Below are positions 56,745 to 64,000 of a DNA stretch of 64,000 bases, in pieces. The notes under the pieces are model-generated. The model was not told where the DNA came from and searched no databases. It worked only from the letters and a program-made list of their open reading frames with translations. This DNA comes from Acidobacteriota bacterium. Lineage in GTDB: Bacteria > Acidobacteriota > Terriglobia > Acidiferrales > UBA7541. The stretch covers positions 47,803 through 111,802 of the forward strand of contig QHYH01000088.1 of the NCBI GenBank assembly GCA_003223215.1, given 5' to 3'. Each line of letters starts with the position of its first letter. The stretch's first letter is position 1. The position numbers were made by a program, and so were the translations under genes.

Positions 56745-59624
56745 ATGGGCCTGAGCAAACTGGTAATCCGGGGCGCGCGGCAGCACAACCTGAAAAACAT
56801 CAGCGTCGAAATCCCCCGGAACACCTTGACGGTCATCACCGGGCTCTCCGGGTCGGGCAAATCCTCACTTGCGTTTGACACCATTTATGCCGAAGGACAG
56901 CGCCGCTACGTCGAATCGCTGTCGGCTTACGCACGGCAGTTTCTCGACCAGATGGAACGGCCCGAAGTGGACGTGATCGAAGGGCTTTCGCCGTCGATCG
57001 CCATCGAGCAGAAAACCACCACGCGCTCCCCGCGTTCGACCGTGGGCACCATCACCGAGATCTACGATTACCTGCGCGTGGTGTACGCGTCGATCGGCGT
57101 GCCGCACTGCCCGCATTGCGGCAAGCCCATCACGCGGCAGTCGAGCGAGCAGATTGTGCAGGCGATCCTGCACGGAGAAATCTCGCAGCCCGACGACCGC
57201 ATCATGATCCTGGCGCCGATTGTGCGCGGGCGAAAAGGCGCGTACCGCAAGGAGCTGGAGAAATTCGCCCAACAGGGGTACGTGCGCGTGCGCATCAACG
57301 GCGAGCTGTACCCGCTCGACGATTTTCCAGCACTGGACAAGCGCAAGAATCACACCATCGAAATCGTGGTGGACCGCCTGCTCGTCAAGCAGGGCATTGC
57401 GGCGCGGCTGGAGCAATCCATTTCGACAGCGCTGAAGCTCGCCGGCGGGCTGGTGACCGTGGCGATCGTGGGCGGAAAGGAGCACACGTTTTCGGAAAAG
57501 CTCGCTTGTCCGGATTGCGGGATTTCCGTTCCGGTGCTCGAGCCGCGCTCGTTCAGCTTCAATTCGCCCTACGGCGCGTGCCCGGCGTGCAACGGGCTCG
57601 GCTCGAAATACGATTTTGATCCGTCGAAGATCATCAATGATTGGTCCCGCCCGCTTTTCGAAGGCGGCCTCGGGCCGGGTTCGGGCTCCGCGATTTTGAA
57701 GCGGACGCTCGAACTGGGTGCTTACGCGCACGAGTTCAAGCTCGATACGCCGTTCGAAAAATTTCCGGCGCGCATCCAGAACATGCTTTTGTACGGGTAC
57801 CCGCCTTCGAACGCCAAAGACGGCGGCGGGAACGGCAGAGCCGCCAAGAAATCGAAAGGTGACAAAGGCTTCCGCTTTCCGGGTATCTTGAAGTTCCTGG
57901 AAAACAATTTCGAAGAGTCCGGCTCGGATGCTTACCGCGAATGGATGACGCAGTACATGTCCGCGACGGTTTGCAGCGTGTGCCACGGCAAGCGCCTGCG
58001 TCCGGAGTCGCTCGCGGTCAAGCTGGCGGGGTGGTCCATTGCGGATTTCACTACGCTGTCCTTGAGTTCGGCGCGGCCCGCGGTAGACGAAATTTTGGCC
58101 GAGCTAGGCGAGCGTCAAAAAGAAATTGCCGCGCGGCCGCTAGAAGAAATCGCGGAGCGCATCGACTTTCTTCTCGCCGTGGGCTTGGGCTACCTGAGCC
58201 TGGAGCGCTCTGCGGCTACGCTCTCCGGCGGCGAAGCACAGCGGATTCGCCTGGCTACGCAAATTGGCTCGCGATTGCGCGGCGTGCTCTACGTGCTCGA
58301 TGAGCCGAGCATCGGGCTGCACGCGCGCGACAATGCGCGGCTGCTCGGCTCGCTCGAACACCTTCGCAACCTGGGCAACACGGTGCTGGTGGTCGAGCAT
58401 GACGAAGACACCATTCGCAGGGCGGATTTTGTGGTGGATCTCGGCCCGGGCGCGGGGAACGCCGGCGGCTATCTGGTTGCGCAAGGCAAGCCGGAACAAA
58501 TCGAAGCCACGGCTGAGTCGCTGACCGGGCAATACCTGAGGGGCGCGGCGAAAATTGCGGTGCCGGAAAAACGGCGCAGCCAGAACGGCAAAGCCATTCA
58601 GGTCCTGGGAGCCACAGCGAACAATCTCAAGGAGATTGACGTCGCCTTTCCGCTGGGCTTGCTCACGGTGGTCACCGGGGTTTCCGGCTCCGGCAAATCC
58701 ACGCTGGTGAACGATATTTTGTATCGCGCGCTGGCGCAAAAGCTCTATCGTTCCTCGGAAGCGCCCGCCGCGCATCGGCAAATCCTCGGCACCGAACACA
58801 TCGACAAGGTCATTGAGATCGATCAGGCGCCGATTGGCCGCACGCCGCGTTCGAACCCGGCGACCTACACCGGAGTGTTTGCGCCCATCCGCGACCTGTT
58901 TGCCATGCTCCCGGAGTCGCGCGAGCGCGGCTACCGCCCGGGCCGCTTCAGCTTCAACGTGAAAGGCGGGCGCTGCGAAGCTTGCCAGGGCGACGGCTTG
59001 CGGCGCATCGAAATGAATTTTCTTCCCGATGTTTATGTGATGTGCGAAGTGTGCCGCGGTCGCCGCTACAATTCCGAGACGCTCACCGTGCGCTACAAGG
59101 GACATTCGATCAGCGACATATTGAACCTGCCTTGCGCCGAGGCGTTTAAACTCCTGGAAAACATTCCCCAGATTCAGCAGAAGCTTTCGACGCTGGTGGA
59201 CGTGGGACTCGGCTACGTAACGCTGGGGCAGTCCTCGACGACGCTTTCCGGCGGCGAAGCCCAGCGCATCAAACTGGCGCGCGAACTTTCCAAACGCCAG
59301 ACCGGCCGCACGCTGTACATCTTGGATGAGCCAACGACGGGATTGCATTTCGACGACGTGCGCAAGCTGCTTGACGTGCTGCACCGCCTGGTCGATCTTG
59401 GCAACACCGTGCTGATCATCGAGCACCATCTGGACGTCATCAAACAGGCAGACTGGATTATCGATTTAGGGCCGGAAGGCGGGGAGGGCGGCGGGCGCAT
59501 TGTGGCGCAAGGGCCGCCGGAGCACGTGGCTCGCGCGAAAAAGTCCTACACCGGCCAGGTCCTTGCCCGGGTCCTCCATGTCAACGGCCAGGGCAATGGG
59601 CACGGCGCGAACGACCGCAAATGA
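56745..59624 (+). CDS. uvrA: excinuclease ABC subunit A
   Basis: 959 residues, close to the usual 940-960. Two ABC ATPase modules: Walker A Gly33-Leu-Ser-Gly-Ser-Gly-Lys-Ser and Gly-Val-Ser-Gly-Ser-Gly-Lys-Ser, and two Leu-Ser-Gly-Gly-Glu-Ala-Gln-Arg-Ile signatures. The zinc cysteines are present: Cys-Pro-His-Cys, Cys-Pro-Asp-Cys paired with Cys-Pro-Ala-Cys, and Cys-Glu-Ala-Cys paired with Cys-Glu-Val-Cys. It recognises DNA damage and loads UvrB. A hydrophilic insertion at about 355-375 (Lys/Gly-rich) is slightly unusual. It is preceded by the hairpin cluster. uvrB and uvrC are not in the window. Confidence 0.97.
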   Translation: MGLSKLVIRGARQHNLKNISVEIPRNTLTVITGLSGSGKSSLAFDTIYAEGQRRYVESLSAYARQFLDQMERPEVDVIEGLSPSIAIEQKTTTRSPRSTVGTITEIYDYLRVVYASIGVPHCPHCGKPITRQSSEQIVQAILHGEISQPDDRIMILAPIVRGRKGAYRKELEKFAQQGYVRVRINGELYPLDDFPALDKRKNHTIEIVVDRLLVKQGIAARLEQSISTALKLAGGLVTVAIVGGKEHTFSEKLACPDCGISVPVLEPRSFSFNSPYGACPACNGLGSKYDFDPSKIINDWSRPLFEGGLGPGSGSAILKRTLELGAYAHEFKLDTPFEKFPARIQNMLLYGYPPSNAKDGGGNGRAAKKSKGDKGFRFPGILKFLENNFEESGSDAYREWMTQYMSATVCSVCHGKRLRPESLAVKLAGWSIADFTTLSLSSARPAVDEILAELGERQKEIAARPLEEIAERIDFLLAVGLGYLSLERSAATLSGGEAQRIRLATQIGSRLRGVLYVLDEPSIGLHARDNARLLGSLEHLRNLGNTVLVVEHDEDTIRRADFVVDLGPGAGNAGGYLVAQGKPEQIEATAESLTGQYLRGAAKIAVPEKRRSQNGKAIQVLGATANNLKEIDVAFPLGLLTVVTGVSGSGKSTLVNDILYRALAQKLYRSSEAPAAHRQILGTEHIDKVIEIDQAPIGRTPRSNPATYTGVFAPIRDLFAMLPESRERGYRPGRFSFNVKGGRCEACQGDGLRRIEMNFLPDVYVMCEVCRGRRYNSETLTVRYKGHSISDILNLPCAEAFKLLENIPQIQQKLSTLVDVGLGYVTLGQSSTTLSGGEAQRIKLARELSKRQTGRTLYILDEPTTGLHFDDVRKLLDVLHRLVDLGNTVLIIEHHLDVIKQADWIIDLGPEGGEGGGRIVAQGPPEHVARAKKSYTGQVLARVLHVNGQGNGHGANDRK

Positions 59625-59803
59625 CCGTGGAGGTGTCCTCCCGACTCTGCCAACCCTCGGAGAAGAAAGCCGCGGTTGACGGCGTCTCGGAAAATGCCTG
59701 CTCGATCTTCGCTTGGCGTGCTATCGATTGACCTTGGGCCAGCGGGGCTAGCGGTCGTCGGCTTGCGCCCTGCCGCTTTTCCCCCTACAGTAAGCGTTCG
59801 GAC

Positions 59804-60793
59804 ATGAGCATTTACTCGATCCAGCCGCTGGTACTTGGAGCAGTGCGCACGTATCCCCTGGTGTCGCGAAAGAGCAAGGTCGGCATGCGCGAGTTCGCGC
59901 GGGCCAGCAACGGAAATATATCGCTCAGCCATTTTCTGGATTCGCTTCCTCAAATTCTTGCGGCGCGCGATCTTCGCGAACTTCTCGGCGCGATTCTTGC
60001 CGCGCGGCAAAAACGCAAAGCGATTCTTTGGGGCATGGGCGGCCACGTCATCAAGGTGGGACTTGGGCCGGTGTTGATCGACCTGATGGATCGCGGGTTT
60101 ATCTCGGGAATCGCGATGAATGGCGCGGCGCTCATTCACGATTTCGAGATAGCGCTTGCCGGGAACACTTCCGAAGACGTCGAGGCCGCGCTTGGCCAAG
60201 GCCAATTCGGCATGGCCGAGGAAACGGGAAAGTACCTGAACGAAATCGCGAAGCTGGCGCAACGGATTCGCATCGGGTATGGCGAGGCGGCGGGACAATT
60301 TCTGACGAGCGGCGTTATTGCCGCGAAAGAGGCCGCGTCAAGCGTTCTGGCCGCTGCCCACAAACACCGCATCCCGGTGACCGTGCATCTCGCCATCGGC
60401 ACGGACATTCCGCACATGCACCCGTCGGCGGAAGGCGCGGCGCTTGGCTATGCGACGCATCGCGATTTTCGTCTCTTCTGCGCGCTCGTTGAGCAGATGC
60501 ATGCGGGCGGGGTTTATCTCAACTGGGGTTCTGCGGTGCTGCTGCCGGAGGTTTTTCTGAAGGCCGTTTCGGTGGTGCGCAACCTGGGGGTAGCGCTCTG
60601 TCCCATTACGACAGCCAACTTCGACTTTATTCAGCACTACCGCCCGTTGCAGAATGTGGTCAAGCGTCCCACCGCTTCCGGCCGCGGCCACAAAGGACCT
60701 GTGTCGCGCGGCTTTGCCATCACCGGCCACCACGAGCTGCTGTTGCCGCTCGTGGCTGCGGCCTTGGCGGCAGGATGGCCGAAGAGACGCTGA
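59804..60793 (+). CDS. deoxyhypusine-synthase-like protein of unknown function
   Basis: 329 residues, soluble. The conserved-looking core runs from Leu-Trp-Gly-Met-Gly-Gly-His-Val-Ile-Lys (about residue 75) through Met-Asn-Gly-Ala-Ala-Leu-Ile-His-Asp-Phe-Glu to His-Leu-Ala-Ile-Gly-Thr-Asp. These stretches recall the NAD-dependent deoxyhypusine synthase fold, but the active-site lysine context of true deoxyhypusine synthase is not recognised and bacteria lack eIF5A. It may act on a related spermidine or small-molecule substrate; that is speculation. No Shine-Dalgarno is seen. It lies only 10 bases before a CPBP protease gene and is probably cotranscribed with it. Confidence 0.55.
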   Translation: MSIYSIQPLVLGAVRTYPLVSRKSKVGMREFARASNGNISLSHFLDSLPQILAARDLRELLGAILAARQKRKAILWGMGGHVIKVGLGPVLIDLMDRGFISGIAMNGAALIHDFEIALAGNTSEDVEAALGQGQFGMAEETGKYLNEIAKLAQRIRIGYGEAAGQFLTSGVIAAKEAASSVLAAAHKHRIPVTVHLAIGTDIPHMHPSAEGAALGYATHRDFRLFCALVEQMHAGGVYLNWGSAVLLPEVFLKAVSVVRNLGVALCPITTANFDFIQHYRPLQNVVKRPTASGRGHKGPVSRGFAITGHHELLLPLVAAALAAGWPKRR

Positions 60794-60803
60794 CAAGGGA
60801 CCC

Positions 60804-61793
60804 ATGAGCCTCTTTGACGATAATCCGGGTCCGCGGGGAGAGGTGGGCGATTTGCAAGACCACCTTGCGGATGTCTCGGAATCGCCATCCGCGGAAGCCC
60901 TTGCCCCACTCGCAGGCGATCCCATCTCCTATGTGGCGATTCATCCCGAGGCCGCGCATCCTCCCGCTTCCAATCTGCCCGAAGACCTGCGCATTACCTG
61001 GTCCTGGCCGCATCTGGTGCTCTTTGCCGTGTATGCCGTGGTTAGTCAATTCGCGATCGGCATCGCCGTGTTGGCGTATTACTCGACCAATGGCCATCTC
61101 ACGCAGAGACAGATCCGCAGGCTTTTTGAGTCGGACCCGAGGTTGATCGTGGGCACGAACGTCCTGTGGTTCGGGCTGATTATTCTATTTCTCTATGTGA
61201 CGCTTTCCGTGCTTCCCCGTTTGCCGTTTTGGCGGTCCCTCGGCTGGAAGAGGCTCGATGCGAACACGCTCGCGGGGAAAGGCAGACCATGGATGTATTT
61301 CCTCTCGGGCTCCGGGCTGTCTCTGTTTGTCATCGGCGCCAGTTCGCGCGTGAAGAATGCCGAGCACGTTCCCATTCAGGAAATGTTCAAGAGCCGCAGC
61401 GGAGCGATGCTGCTGATGACCATGGCCGTGCTGGTCGCACCCCTGGTGGAAGAAACCGTCTTTCGCGGCTACCTCTATCCCGTATTTGCGCGCATCGCTT
61501 CTCGTCTTGCTCAGTCGTTTGGAATGGATTCGCCAAGCGCCATCCGTGCCGGCGTGGTAACCAGCATCCTCACAACCGGGGTGCTGTTCGGGCTTATGCA
61601 TGCGCCGCAGCTTGGCTGGACCTGGGGTTTGGTCAGCCTACTGATTCTCGTCGGCATCATTTTTACGTTCGCGCGCGCCTGGACCGGAACGGTTTTTGCG
61701 AGTTTTCTTCTGCATCTGGGGTATAACTCGATGCTGGCGTTCCTCACAATCCTGGGAACGAAGGGCTTTACCTACCTGCCGCCGCATCCGTGA
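60804..61793 (+). CDS. CPBP-family intramembrane metalloprotease
   Basis: 329 residues from ATG 60804 (AAGGGA upstream). A 70-residue cytoplasmic lead precedes about eight helices. The CPBP motifs are Glu216-Glu217-x3-Arg221 (Val-Glu-Glu-Thr-Val-Phe-Arg), then Phe-Gly-Leu-Met-His and His-Leu-Gly-Tyr-Asn-Ser, so the active site looks complete. The family includes CAAX proteases and immunity proteins; substrate is unknown. It is smaller and single-copy compared with the duplicated protein at 35306. Confidence 0.85.
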   Translation: MSLFDDNPGPRGEVGDLQDHLADVSESPSAEALAPLAGDPISYVAIHPEAAHPPASNLPEDLRITWSWPHLVLFAVYAVVSQFAIGIAVLAYYSTNGHLTQRQIRRLFESDPRLIVGTNVLWFGLIILFLYVTLSVLPRLPFWRSLGWKRLDANTLAGKGRPWMYFLSGSGLSLFVIGASSRVKNAEHVPIQEMFKSRSGAMLLMTMAVLVAPLVEETVFRGYLYPVFARIASRLAQSFGMDSPSAIRAGVVTSILTTGVLFGLMHAPQLGWTWGLVSLLILVGIIFTFARAWTGTVFASFLLHLGYNSMLAFLTILGTKGFTYLPPHP

Positions 61794-61925
61794 GCGATTC
61801 GTCTTGTGCGCCGTTCCTTGGTTACAATCAAAGGGCGACGATCCTCCCTGTGCTCATGCCATGAGGAGATGCCGTGCGCTCGGAATGCCGGGGCAGGGAT
61901 GTTGCCAGCGAGGGCAAAGTAAAGA

Positions 61926-63002
61926 ATGTATGTAGCGCAACCCATCGAGTGGACGGAGGGCGGCGTGGTTATGCTCGACCAGCGGCGGCTTCCCGCCGAG
62001 GAGATTACTTACACCTATACGGACTACCGCGAGGTGGCGAAGGCGATTCACGAAATGGTGATCCGTGGAGCGCCGGCGATTGGAGTGGCGGCGGCGATGG
62101 GTGCGGCGCTCGGTGTCTTGCATTCTCCCGCGAAATCCGTCGACGCGCTTCGGGCGGAGTTCGAGGAAATTTGCGACACGCTTGCTAAAACGCGACCCAC
62201 CGCGGTGGACCTGTTTTGGGCGATCGAGCGCATGAAGCAGCGCTTCGCTGAACTTACCGCAGAAACCTCGGAGCTCGCGAAAATCAAGCAGGGCATGGTG
62301 AAAGAAGCAAAGCAGGTTCACGAGGAAAAACGCTCGACGGACGAGGCGATTGGGAAGTTTGGCGCGGAGCTCATGCCGCGCGAAGGGCAGGTGATGACGC
62401 AATGCAACGCGGGCGCGCTGGCCACAGGCGGGATAGGCACGGCCCTCGGGGTGATTCGCGTAGCGTTCGAACAGGGCCGCAAACTGCACGTTCTTGTACC
62501 GGAAACGCGCCCGTATCTTCAGGGCGCACGGCTCACGGCTTGGGAATTGCACAAGGGCGGCATTCCGCTGACGTTGATTACGGACAACATGGTTGGCCAC
62601 TTTTTGAAGTCTGGCAAGGTCGGTGCGGTCGTGACCGGCGCGGATCGCATTGCGGCCAATGGGGATACCGCGAACAAAATCGGCACGTATCAGATAGCTG
62701 TGCTGGCCAAAGAAAACAAAGTGCCGTTTTATATCGCCGCGCCGATTTCGACTTTCGATCTTTCGATTGCGGATGGCGAGCATATCCCCATCGAGGAGCG
62801 CTCGGCTGCGGAAGTGACGCATCTGCAAGGGGTGCGCATTGCGCCGGATGTACCGGCGGCAAATCCGGCCTTTGACGTGACGCCGGCGCGGTACATTGCT
62901 GCCATCTTCACCGAACGCGGTGTGGCTCGTCGGCCGTACACGGAATCTCTGCGCGCATTGGCCCAACAAGCGCCGCAACAGCACGTTGCCTCGCCTGCCT
63001 AG
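61926..63002 (+). CDS. mtnA: S-methyl-5-thioribose-1-phosphate isomerase
   Basis: 358 residues, the usual length. The motif Val-Ile-Arg-Gly-Ala-Pro-Ala-Ile-Gly lies near the N-terminus, the catalytic Cys160 in Thr-Gln-Cys-Asn-Ala-Gly-Ala-Leu-Ala, and the catalytic Asp240 in [11 protein letters not shown]. It converts methylthioribose 1-phosphate to the ribulose form in methionine salvage. The other mtn genes are not in the window. Confidence 0.94.
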   Translation: MYVAQPIEWTEGGVVMLDQRRLPAEEITYTYTDYREVAKAIHEMVIRGAPAIGVAAAMGAALGVLHSPAKSVDALRAEFEEICDTLAKTRPTAVDLFWAIERMKQRFAELTAETSELAKIKQGMVKEAKQVHEEKRSTDEAIGKFGAELMPREGQVMTQCNAGALATGGIGTALGVIRVAFEQGRKLHVLVPETRPYLQGARLTAWELHKGGIPLTLITDNMVGHFLKSGKVGAVVTGADRIAANGDTANKIGTYQIAVLAKENKVPFYIAAPISTFDLSIADGEHIPIEERSAAEVTHLQGVRIAPDVPAANPAFDVTPARYIAAIFTERGVARRPYTESLRALAQQAPQQHVASPA

Positions 63003-63039
63003 GCCCGCATCGGCGTGATTCTGCTATGCGATGTTTCGC

Positions 63040-63615
63040 TCAGCGCGGGGTTGCGGAGAATCCCGCGCTATCGGTTTGCCCGCCAGGATGGGAGAGTTGG
63101 TCGTATTCACGCGCGGACGGCTCCGGAGCAAGCACCCAAAGCGTGTAGATCCCAAGGGCAGTGCCAAGGGGGAACCGCAGCAGGGCTAAAATTCCCAGCA
63201 CCAGGCCCAGAATCCGAGCCCAGGATTGCCGCTCGAAAAGTCCCCACGCCAGGGCCAGATGCAGCAAGCCAAACAAGCCCAGGAAAATACCCAGAGAGAA
63301 GAATCCACCTGAAAGGAACGAATCAAAGCCCCAGCCGGGCCCGAGCGGCCAGGCATCCGGGCCGATCCGCCCGCGAAGCCAGGGGAAAAACACGCCTCCA
63401 AAAAGCATCAACCGGGCCACGCCAATCAACCGTAAAACGCCGTTGACCAGCCACAAGGTGGCGAGCAAGTGGATATGCTTCCGGACCCGGCCTTCGGCGA
63501 GGGACGCCACGGCAGGAATGGCCGGGGGGACGGCGCGCGCAACCACCGCTTTTCCGCAAGAGGCACAGAATTGCGCGCCAGAAACAAGCGGAGTCCCGCA
63601 ACGATCGCAAAACAT
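63040..63615 (-). CDS. zinc-ribbon membrane protein
   Basis: 191 residues from ATG 63615 (GGAGGG 8 bases upstream). Residues 1-20 are a zinc ribbon with Cys3-x2-Cys6 and Cys-x2-Cys (Phe-Cys-Ala-Ser-Cys-Gly-Lys). Three or four membrane helices follow (about 45-65, 92-115, 120-150). This zinc-ribbon plus helices layout is common, and its function is not known. It is convergent with mtnA. Confidence 0.75.
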   Translation of the reverse strand: MFCDRCGTPLVSGAQFCASCGKAVVARAVPPAIPAVASLAEGRVRKHIHLLATLWLVNGVLRLIGVARLMLFGGVFFPWLRGRIGPDAWPLGPGWGFDSFLSGGFFSLGIFLGLFGLLHLALAWGLFERQSWARILGLVLGILALLRFPLGTALGIYTLWVLAPEPSAREYDQLSHPGGQTDSAGFSATPR

Positions 63616-63898
63616 GGGCGAGCCCTCCACCTCCTATAGTACGCCGCTACGGCGTTCGGTGTTCCAGTCGAGCAAGGATATTGTCCCCTCTAACGCGCTA
63701 AACCGCAGCCGCGTCGCTACGGTGGTATGCGTTCGATCGAAAAGCAATCTGAAGTGGTCGCTCTCATTCCGTCCGCGGTTGCGATTCCGTTTACCAGGTG
63801 GGCCGTAAAGCCTCGGTGTTTTTAGGCCGAGGATATAAGGCCCCTCTTTCTTTTCCTTTCGGACTGCTCTATATTTCTCGCCAGAAACTCCTCCTTGT

Positions 63899-64000
63899 TA
63901 GGCCGCCGCCGGTATTGGGGTGACTCGGTATCCGAGCTTTTCGGCTTTGGCCTTGAGGCGCTTGATCTGTAACTCTCGGTGTCGAAGCTCGTAGAAGGCT
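63899..64000 (-). CDS. 3' end of a possible transposase gene, runs out of the window
   Basis: The minus strand encodes 33 residues up to a TAA at 63899-63901, in a basic, helical style (Leu-Gln-Ile-Lys-Arg-Leu-Lys-Ala-Lys-Ala-Glu-Lys-Leu-Gly-Tyr) and then Val-Thr-Pro-Ile-Pro-Ala-Ala-Ala. This resembles C-termini of IS110-like and similar transposases, but the fragment is too short to be sure. The 280 bases between it and the zinc-ribbon gene contain no recognised gene or terminal repeat. Confidence 0.35.

Noticed and set aside
1..64000. CRISPR arrays, rRNA operons, prophage or integrative element
   Set aside because: No regularly spaced direct repeats, no rRNA-like sequence, and no integrase/phage gene cluster; the only tyrosine recombinase is a housekeeping XerC type.

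Overview
The window looks like a chromosomal segment of an Acidobacteriota bacterium, most likely class Terriglobia. That is an inference from gene content, not from a marker gene: there is no rRNA or ribosomal protein here. The supporting signs are high GC, a TonB-dependent receptor with an N-terminal carboxypeptidase-regulatory-like domain, futalosine-pathway menaquinone genes (mqnA, mqnC), a metzincin of the DUF5117 type, several DUF4097-like beta-solenoid secreted proteins, and many ATGA-overlapped small operons. Coding density is ordinary, with no CRISPR array and no complete mobile element. The last 100 bases hold what may be the 3' end of a transposase gene.

Layout. 1-2.2 kb: partial membrane protein with a terminator, a 4-oxalocrotonate tautomerase paralogue, then a zinc-ribbon/coiled-coil protein overlapped with an RNase HI-like protein carrying an unusual C-terminal module. 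2.2-4.2 kb: mqnA-mqnC on the minus strand. 4.5-8.1 kb: exported metzincin and a secreted beta-solenoid protein. 8.2-11.3 kb: a three-part fusion (aminoglycoside-phosphotransferase-like kinase, LytM/M23 domain, class III aminotransferase). 11.3-15.8 kb: a lipoprotein glycoside hydrolase divergent from a TonB-dependent receptor, with a perfect palindrome between them. 16.1-20 kb: topA and xerC. 20-23.7 kb: small envelope or unknown proteins. 23.8-25.3 kb: a TlpA/CcdA thiol-redox pair. 25.5-28.1 kb: a tightly overlapped lipid-head-group operon (CDP-alcohol phosphatidyltransferase, HAD phosphatase, Aur1-like PAP2 enzyme). 28.3-30.4 kb: class V aminotransferase and ketopantoate reductase-like protein. 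30.7-35.2 kb: a TonB-like protein, rsmD and recG on the minus strand. 35.3-38.8 kb: a 1164-residue duplicated CPBP membrane protease.

39.0-44.6 kb is a five-gene envelope-stress-type operon: ECF sigma factor, zinc anti-sigma factor with HEAT repeats, a beta-solenoid protein ending in a TonB C-terminal domain, a second beta-solenoid protein, and a double-PDZ protein. 44.7-45.4 kb holds an orphan PqqD-like/lasso-B2-like pair. 45.7-51.3 kb on the minus strand is a TPR protein, then queC, queE, a small membrane protein, queD and a DinG-type helicase. 51.7-54.0 kb is a second ECF sigma/anti-sigma pair in which the anti-sigma factor is fused to a bactofilin-like beta-solenoid. 54.6-56.3 kb is an orphan histidine kinase. 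56.7-63.6 kb holds uvrA (behind a run of hairpins), a deoxyhypusine-synthase-like protein, a CPBP protease, mtnA and a zinc-ribbon membrane protein.

How they fit together: the strongest theme is envelope surveillance and remodelling. Two independent ECF sigma/zinc-anti-sigma loci are each tied to beta-solenoid surface modules, and the window also holds TonB-domain proteins, exported metalloproteases, CPBP proteases and thiol-redox enzymes. Housekeeping functions are menaquinone synthesis, queuosine synthesis, DNA repair and topology (topA, recG, uvrA, dinG-like, xerC) and methionine salvage (mtnA). All functional calls rest on motifs and family resemblance read by eye; no database search was run.
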